From NCBI RefSeq assembly GCF_014196715.1, contig NZ_JACIEF010000004.1, forward strand, positions 496,001 to 560,000: DNA of 64,000 bases. Direction: 5' to 3'. Position numbers and translations under genes: made by a program. Below are positions 59,347 through 64,000 of the stretch, piece after piece. The stretch's first letter is position 1. Each line of letters begins with the position of its first letter. The DNA is from Pedobacter zeae. Its GTDB lineage: Bacteria; Bacteroidota; Bacteroidia; Sphingobacteriales; Sphingobacteriaceae. A model generated the notes under the pieces. That model was not told where the DNA came from and made no database searches. It was given only the letters and a program-made list of their open reading frames with translations.

Positions 59347-61764
59347 TTATTTTTTGTTCTTCACATACTTTTCCAGCCACTGGTCTTGCTCCCAAAGCAT
59401 GTGCAGCAGGTTTTCTTTGCCACGATAACTGTGTGCCTCGTAAGGTAAAAATACAAAACGGGTGGTACCGCCAGCTCCTTTAATTGCATTGAACAAACGT
59501 TCACTGTTAATCGGAAAAGTACCCGGATTATCATCAGAATCACCGTGGATCAATAAGATTGGTGTTTTGATCTTATCTGCATAACTAAACGGACTCATTT
59601 CGTAATAGAGCTGAGGAGCCTGCCAATAGGTGCGTTCTTCGTTCTGGAAACCAAATGGTGTTAAGGTACGGTTATACGCACCGCTGCGTGCAATACCTGC
59701 CGCAAAAAGATTGGTATGCGCCAATAGGTTTGCGGTCATAAATGCACCATAACTGTGGCCGCCAACGGCCATACGTTTTTTATCGCCAACGCCTAATGCA
59801 GCAAGTTTATTAATGGCTGCCTCGGCATTTAATTGTAACTGATCTACAAAAGTATCGTTGGGTTTTTTACCGTCTTTTGCTACAATCGGCATTTCGGCAT
59901 TATCAAGCACTGCATAACCACGGGTTACCCAAAAAATAGGGGAGGCCCAGCTGATGGTGGTAAACTTATCTTTCGAACCCCTGATCTGGGCCGCATCGGC
60001 AGCAGAATTAAATTCGCGTGGGTAAGCCCAAATCAATGTCGGTAACGGACCATCTTTATCTTTGTTGTATCCCTTTGGTAAATATAAATCGCCGGTTAAA
60101 TCAACCCCATCGGCACGTTTATAAGAAATTTTCTCTTTGGTAATGCCTTCAAGGGATGGATACGGATTAGAGAAATTGGTAATCGGCCGGTCAGCAATGC
60201 GCAGCATCAGGTTTTTGATAAAGTAATTCGGAACCTGTTTCTGACTTTCTTTGCGGGTAAGTAAGGTTAGTTTATCCGGATCGATCACATCACTTACATA
60301 TTCGAAAGTTCCTTCGGCACTGCGCCAGATAACCTCGTTCTTTTTAGTGGCTAAATCAAATTTGGCTAAGAAAGGCAGGTCGCCTTTTTCTGACGAACCA
60401 ACAGTATTGTTCATCAACAGTTTGGTGCCGTTATCAACCATTTTAATTACCTGACGGCCATATTTGTTTTTAACGGTTACCGGCGAGCCTGGATTACCGT
60501 AAGCATCGGTTTGGTTACGGCTGTACAATTCTTCAATTGCTCCGGTTGAAGGATTATAACGGCTTACTTTGCTGGTTTGTTTGCTGCGTAGGCCTTCTGT
60601 AATAAGGGCCAGATTGGCGTCGCCCCATTGTACCCCCCGGTAACGGGTCTGTGTTTTGAACAATTCTTTTTCGGTTCCGGTAAAAGGGGCACTTAGTGCA
60701 TAAACTGCATCGTGAAAAGGAACATCTTTTTTAATCAATCCGCTATCTAAGGGTTTGCTCCAAATCAATGTAGCGGGCTCGTCATCACGCCAATCAAAAC
60801 CACGGGCTACATTTTGTAAATTATCATAACCCGAGGGTGTACCTTCTGACGATGGTAGCTCGGCAATCACTTTAACGGTTTTACCCGTTAAATCGGTAAC
60901 GCTTACTGTTGATGGAAAGCCAAAAGCCGCAACAAGGTAAGAAAAAGGCTTATGGAGCGTCTCTACCATCATATAGCTTTTATCCGGCGATAAACTGGTT
61001 GAACGATAGATGGCTGGTTTACCGAAAGGCGTTTCTACCCCGGCTGTATTTTTAACTAATTGCGAGGTAGCAAAAAACTCGAAGAGCTGTTCGTCAAACG
61101 GCGACTTAATTAAATCCTGATAAGTAACACTCGGTGCAGCTTTTCCTAAATTTTGTTGGATGGTTGGTCCTTTTGGCATCAAAGGTTTAGCAGGTGCAGC
61201 ACTTGCAGGCTTGGTTATGGTACGGTAAATAATGGTATTATCGTTTAACCAGGTAAGTCCGTTGCCCAAAACAAGGTTCAAGAAAGTTTTGTTCACCTTT
61301 GTTGCTTTTTTGGTAGCGAGGTCTATAATGTAAAGATCTACACCTTTTTGTGTGGTATTGGTAAATGCAATTTTGTTTTCGGAAGGGTTCCAGCTGATGT
61401 TACCTGCATAAAGTGGTGCAGGCAAGCCAGCAACCTGAAAAATCTGGTTGGATTTTATATTTTTCAGACTGAAATTATTGATATAGGTTTGTCTGCTGGG
61501 CGAATAGTTGTTGGGGTTTAACCTTAAGCCTGCAATGCGGTATTCGGGCATTGCCAGCTCTTCAACAGAAGGGTAGGAGTTGCGTTCGCTGAATAAGATC
61601 CATTCAGCCTTACCATCAATGCTTACGCCGGGTACTGGCTTTGCAAGTAACAGGTCGGCAATTTCTTTTGGTGGCGTTTGATACCGTATGGCATCCTGGG
61701 CAGCAGCACCCAACGTGGCGCATGTGCCAGCTATTAATAAATAGAGGTATAATTTTTTAATCAT
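59347..61764 (-). CDS. S9 family (prolyl oligopeptidase-like) secreted peptidase
   Basis: An 805-residue protein with a signal peptide (KKLYLYLLIAGTCATLGAAAQ). A beta-propeller-like region with repeats such as YIIDLATKKATKVNK (about 100-520) is followed by an alpha/beta hydrolase. The nucleophile is in GGHSYGAF (about residue 670), the aspartate in HGDSDDNPG and the histidine in EAHSYRG. It resembles glutamyl endopeptidase-type/DPP members of S9. It is a single gene with its own terminator. Confidence 0.92.
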   Translation of the reverse strand: MIKKLYLYLLIAGTCATLGAAAQDAIRYQTPPKEIADLLLAKPVPGVSIDGKAEWILFSERNSYPSVEELAMPEYRIAGLRLNPNNYSPSRQTYINNFSLKNIKSNQIFQVAGLPAPLYAGNISWNPSENKIAFTNTTQKGVDLYIIDLATKKATKVNKTFLNLVLGNGLTWLNDNTIIYRTITKPASAAPAKPLMPKGPTIQQNLGKAAPSVTYQDLIKSPFDEQLFEFFATSQLVKNTAGVETPFGKPAIYRSTSLSPDKSYMMVETLHKPFSYLVAAFGFPSTVSVTDLTGKTVKVIAELPSSEGTPSGYDNLQNVARGFDWRDDEPATLIWSKPLDSGLIKKDVPFHDAVYALSAPFTGTEKELFKTQTRYRGVQWGDANLALITEGLRSKQTSKVSRYNPSTGAIEELYSRNQTDAYGNPGSPVTVKNKYGRQVIKMVDNGTKLLMNNTVGSSEKGDLPFLAKFDLATKKNEVIWRSAEGTFEYVSDVIDPDKLTLLTRKESQKQVPNYFIKNLMLRIADRPITNFSNPYPSLEGITKEKISYKRADGVDLTGDLYLPKGYNKDKDGPLPTLIWAYPREFNSAADAAQIRGSKDKFTTISWASPIFWVTRGYAVLDNAEMPIVAKDGKKPNDTFVDQLQLNAEAAINKLAALGVGDKKRMAVGGHSYGAFMTANLLAHTNLFAAGIARSGAYNRTLTPFGFQNEERTYWQAPQLYYEMSPFSYADKIKTPILLIHGDSDDNPGTFPINSERLFNAIKGAGGTTRFVFLPYEAHSYRGKENLLHMLWEQDQWLEKYVKNKK

Positions 61765-61896
61765 TTCCGGTTTGTTCGAAATAAGGAATGATCAAATATT
61801 GGAAAATTTAACGTATCAGCGCGTAACTTCTTATTTACATGGTTACGAGGCTTTTCAGGTTGCATGGTATTTTAACTGCCAGGGTAAGAAGGTGCA

Positions 61897-61940
61897 CCTA
61901 TTCCATCATCCGTTTTCCGTTATCCACCTTCCATCCATTA
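61897..61940. repeat. Dispersed repeat family D (copy 3)
   Basis: TTCCATCATCCGTTTTCCG followed by TTATCCACCTTCCATCCATTACGG, a relative of 4740-4786 and the reverse complement of 24195-24242. It touches the stop of the DUF1801 gene. Confidence 0.55.
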
Positions 61941-62354
61941 CGGATACAAACTGCTTATCCGGGCTACAGAATTCGTGATCATCTCTTTTAATACTTCAAC
62001 ATCGATATCGCTCATTTTTTTTACATATACGCAAGCCTTCGCAGTTTTATGTTTCCCGAATTTAGCCAGCAGTTCCTCCCGGTTTTTAAATTCGGATGAG
62101 AGGTATAAGGCTATGGCATCTTTCCTTGGAGAAAAACCAACCAAAGGTGCATCGCCTTCCCTGCCGCTTTTATATATATAATGGTAACTGCCAAAACCAA
62201 CAATGGCCGTTCCCCACATTTTTGCCTTTAAGCCTGTGGTTTTAGTTATAATATCCGAGAGGTTAAAACAATCTGTTCTTTTGTTTTCGTCTGGGATGTT
62301 GTTTAAAAAGTCTGTAACGCTTAAATCGTTTTCGGTAGTTTTGTTCTGCGCCAT
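61938..62354 (-). CDS. DUF1801 domain protein
   Basis: A 138-residue protein of the DUF1801/YdhG-like superfamily: SVTDFLNNIPDENKRTDCFNLSDII, KMWGTAIVGFGSYHYIYKSGREGDAPLVGFSPRKDAIALYL and LLAKFGKHKTAKACVYVKKMSDIDVEVLKEMI. Family members are small alpha/beta proteins of unknown function. It is a monocistronic gene. The 455-bp region upstream has unusual hairpins. Confidence 0.85.
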   Translation of the reverse strand: MAQNKTTENDLSVTDFLNNIPDENKRTDCFNLSDIITKTTGLKAKMWGTAIVGFGSYHYIYKSGREGDAPLVGFSPRKDAIALYLSSEFKNREELLAKFGKHKTAKACVYVKKMSDIDVEVLKEMITNSVARISSLYP

Positions 62355-62616
62355 ATCTTTTTTTATGATGATAAAAGTTTAACCCGCTAATTACCTGTAT
62401 TGGTTTCAACAAAAGTAAAGAAATCAGCTCAGGCAGCTTAAAAGTATTTTAAAGTGCCTGATTATAACAAAATAGCCATCTTGAAGATGGCTATGATAAA
62501 AGATTTTCGTCTTTTTTATGGTGTGCCTGCCCTCCGCGGATCTCCCGCTCACAGGACTTTTTTATCGTGTCTTTATGCATAACAATTTAGGGAATAGGTT
62601 GGTTTTTTCGGCAGAA

Positions 62617-62624
62617 TAATTTTG
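62617..62624 (+). promoter_or_regulatory. Possible -7 box TAATTTTG upstream of the kinase
   Basis: Fits TAnnTTTG; a TTG stands 15 bp upstream (62599-62601), shorter than usual. It would give a leader of about 180 nt. Confidence 0.35.
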
Positions 62625-62767
62625 CACATCGTGTGGAAAATGTTGATATCTGCCTTGATATTATTTCTGAAGTCAGAAAAAGTTAGATTTTGATGTCGTT
62701 CTCCTCAAACTTCTAAAGAAAAACTTTTTTAGGATAATTTATGTTTGAGGTTTGGTTGTTCGGTAGT

Positions 62768-62781
62768 GAGGGTTAACCCTC
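62768..62781. promoter_or_regulatory. 14-bp perfect palindrome before the histidine kinase
   Basis: GAGGGTTAACCCTC is centred 35 bp upstream of the ATG at 62810. It could be an operator for a dimeric regulator. Confidence 0.4.
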
Positions 62782-62809
62782 CATATCCAAGAGTATAAAT
62801 TGTAAAATC

Positions 62810-63886
62810 ATGATTGAATTAAATAATGAGCTTTTTTGTGCATTGGGCGATTTGTCTGCCGACGGATATTTTATTTTCGACACGCAACAGCAAAAATTTT
62901 TATACCTCAACAAGTCCTTTGCCGATATCTGGGAATTGGAAACAGATCAAATTTTTGATGACCCCCTGATTCTTTTAAAACAGATACACCCCGAAGATTT
63001 AGAGCATGCCATATCCTGTTACGAGGAATGCCTGGCCGAAAGCAAAGAAAAGAAATATGAAGTACGCCTGTTGTTTACCGGCAGGGAAAAATATTTGCGC
63101 ATGATTGTTTTTGCACTTCCGCATCATGCCGATCGTTATTTAATTGGTACGGTAGAAGATACAACTGTGGCCCGGCATAACAAAATCCATATCGAACAGA
63201 TCAATTCCCGCAAAAATATCACCTTAGAAGTACTGGCCCACGATTTAAAAGAACCCTTGGGCATGATGAAACTGACTGCCTCCTCAATGGAAGGTAGTAT
63301 TGCACAAACGGGAGACAAGCGGATGATGAACTCGCTCGCTTTTATAAAAGACCTTTGCGAGCGTAATTTACTTTTAGTGAAAAGCATGATTAACCGCGAA
63401 TTTTTAAAATCGTCCAATATAGAAATTGATAAAGAGCGGGCCGATCTGGTATGGGAACTCCGGGATGTGGTACGTTTTTACAGGCGCTCCAAATTGGGCA
63501 AAGCTAAAAACATCAGGTTTACGAGTTCTGCTGAACAGATCTACCTGAATTTAGATAGTATGAAATTTCTTCAGGTGATCAATAATTTAATTTCGAATGC
63601 CCTGAAATTTACCGGCGACCATGGTTACATTGGACTGCATGCCGAAGAATTGGAAAACACCGTGTTGATTACGGTAACTGATGATGGCATCGGGATTCCG
63701 GAAGAGCTGCAACCCGGCCTGTTCGATCATTTACCGGAAACCCTGAGGCCCGGTTTAAAGGGTGAAGAATCTGGCGGTTTCGGAATGGGCATCATTAAGG
63801 CAATTGTCGATTTACACCGGGGAAAAATCTGGTTTAAGAGTAAAACCGGTGTCGGAACTACCTTCTATATCGAGTTGCCAAAGTAG
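62810..63886 (+). CDS. PAS-domain sensor histidine kinase
   Basis: A 358-residue soluble kinase without membrane segments. The PAS domain (about 10-120) includes GYFIFDTQQQKFLYLNKSF and IHPEDL. HisKA has VLAHDLKEPLG with H144; the ATPase domain has NNLISNALKF, TDDGIGIP and GGFGMGI. It begins about 40 nt before the truncated response regulator's gene ends the window, with the two genes 40 bp apart. It is a likely two-component pair with a cytoplasmic signal input. Confidence 0.93.
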   Translation: MIELNNELFCALGDLSADGYFIFDTQQQKFLYLNKSFADIWELETDQIFDDPLILLKQIHPEDLEHAISCYEECLAESKEKKYEVRLLFTGREKYLRMIVFALPHHADRYLIGTVEDTTVARHNKIHIEQINSRKNITLEVLAHDLKEPLGMMKLTASSMEGSIAQTGDKRMMNSLAFIKDLCERNLLLVKSMINREFLKSSNIEIDKERADLVWELRDVVRFYRRSKLGKAKNIRFTSSAEQIYLNLDSMKFLQVINNLISNALKFTGDHGYIGLHAEELENTVLITVTDDGIGIPEELQPGLFDHLPETLRPGLKGEESGGFGMGIIKAIVDLHRGKIWFKSKTGVGTTFYIELPK

Positions 63887-63914
63887 CCGTTTTTATTTTT
63901 AAAATACCGTAAGT

Positions 63915-63922
63915 TATATTTG
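63915..63922 (+). promoter_or_regulatory. -7 box TATATTTG, 4 nt before the response regulator start
   Basis: TATATTTG ends 4 nt before the ATG at 63927. The regulator may have its own leaderless transcript besides read-through from the kinase. Confidence 0.5.
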
Positions 63923-63926
63923 GATT

Positions 63927-64000
63927 ATGATTAACATTATTCTTGCGGACGATCACAATATCATCCGGACCTCTCTAAAAGTACTGATAGAAAAACACGA
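63927..64000 (+). CDS. Response regulator, N-terminal fragment (cut by window end)
   Basis: Only the first 24 codons are visible: MINIILADDHNIIRTSLKVL then IEKH. This is the opening of a receiver domain with the acidic DD pair at positions 8-9, typical of NarL/LuxR-type regulators. It follows the PAS kinase by 40 bp. Confidence 0.85.
   Translation, partial: MINIILADDHNIIRTSLKVLIEKH

Larger units (their letters stand above)
62355..62809. other. Divergent 455-bp region with orphan hairpins
   Basis: Holds a 14-bp imperfect hairpin (62430-62460), the hairpin ATAGCCATCTT-G-AAGATGGCTAT (62472-62494), AAAAGA-N6-TCTTTT followed by TT (62498-62517), a GC-rich stretch with CCTCCGCGGA (62530-62541), a TAnnTTTG box (62617-62624) and a palindrome (62768-62781). 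None of the hairpins ends either flanking gene, since both are transcribed away from here. Confidence 0.6.

Overview
The window looks like a chromosomal segment of a Bacteroidota bacterium of the Sphingobacteriaceae, most likely Pedobacter or a close relative. This rests on protein character, not a database search. Supporting signs are promoters of the Bacteroidota type (TAnnTTTG with TTG about 20 bp upstream), few Shine-Dalgarno sequences, a PorP/SprF protein with a gliding-motility-type C-terminal domain (type IX secretion), LytTR/His_kinase signalling, a moderate-to-low GC content, and many short palindromic intergenic repeats. No tRNA, rRNA, CRISPR array, insertion sequence or prophage was recognised.

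Layout. 0-10 kb: the end of an alpha-2-macroglobulin-like protein, a LytTR response regulator with its sensor kinase (minus strand), an Spx/ArsC-like protein, a carboxypeptidase-regulatory-like secreted protein, an M1 metallopeptidase, a RidA relative, a methyltransferase, a VF530 protein and a tiny His/Lys-rich secreted protein. 10.4-14.1 kb: the str operon rpsL-rpsG-fusA, with rpsJ at its end followed by a strong terminator. 14.1-27.7 kb: an unrelated block separating rpsJ from rplC. It holds small hydrophilic proteins, a CsgG-like secreted protein, a dGTPase, a three-gene surface operon (collagen-like adhesin, CTD protein, PorP/SprF), a prephenate dehydrogenase resembling fungal Tyr1, an AT-rich stretch with a probably frameshifted membrane protein and a WG-repeat protein, and a TSUP/DUF1634 transporter pair. 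27.8-43.1 kb: the complete S10-spc-alpha run rplC to rplQ, including secY, map, infA, rpmJ and rpoA. 43.3-64 kb: a large secreted glycoside-hydrolase-like protein, a GMC dehydrogenase with its Tat-type subunit, a Methyltransf_32 protein, DUF1304, dnaK, a sugar kinase/nucleotidyltransferase pair, a HerA-like ATPase, cbpA-cbpM, an S9 peptidase, a DUF1801 protein, a PAS histidine kinase and the start of its response regulator.

The main themes of the hunt are these. Five genes have a TAnnTTTG box ending only 3-5 nt before the start codon, which implies leaderless mRNAs. A probable one-base frameshift lies in a T7 tract at 24635-24641. A sigma-54-like box stands upstream of dnaK. Palindromic repeats and RNA-like structured leaders sit in the long gaps inside the ribosomal operons. 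The rpsJ-rplC linkage is broken. I did not find a clearly new multi-gene defence or mobile system. The most unusual units are the Tyr1-like dehydrogenase, the hydrophilic-protein cluster and the orphan hairpins near 62.5 kb.
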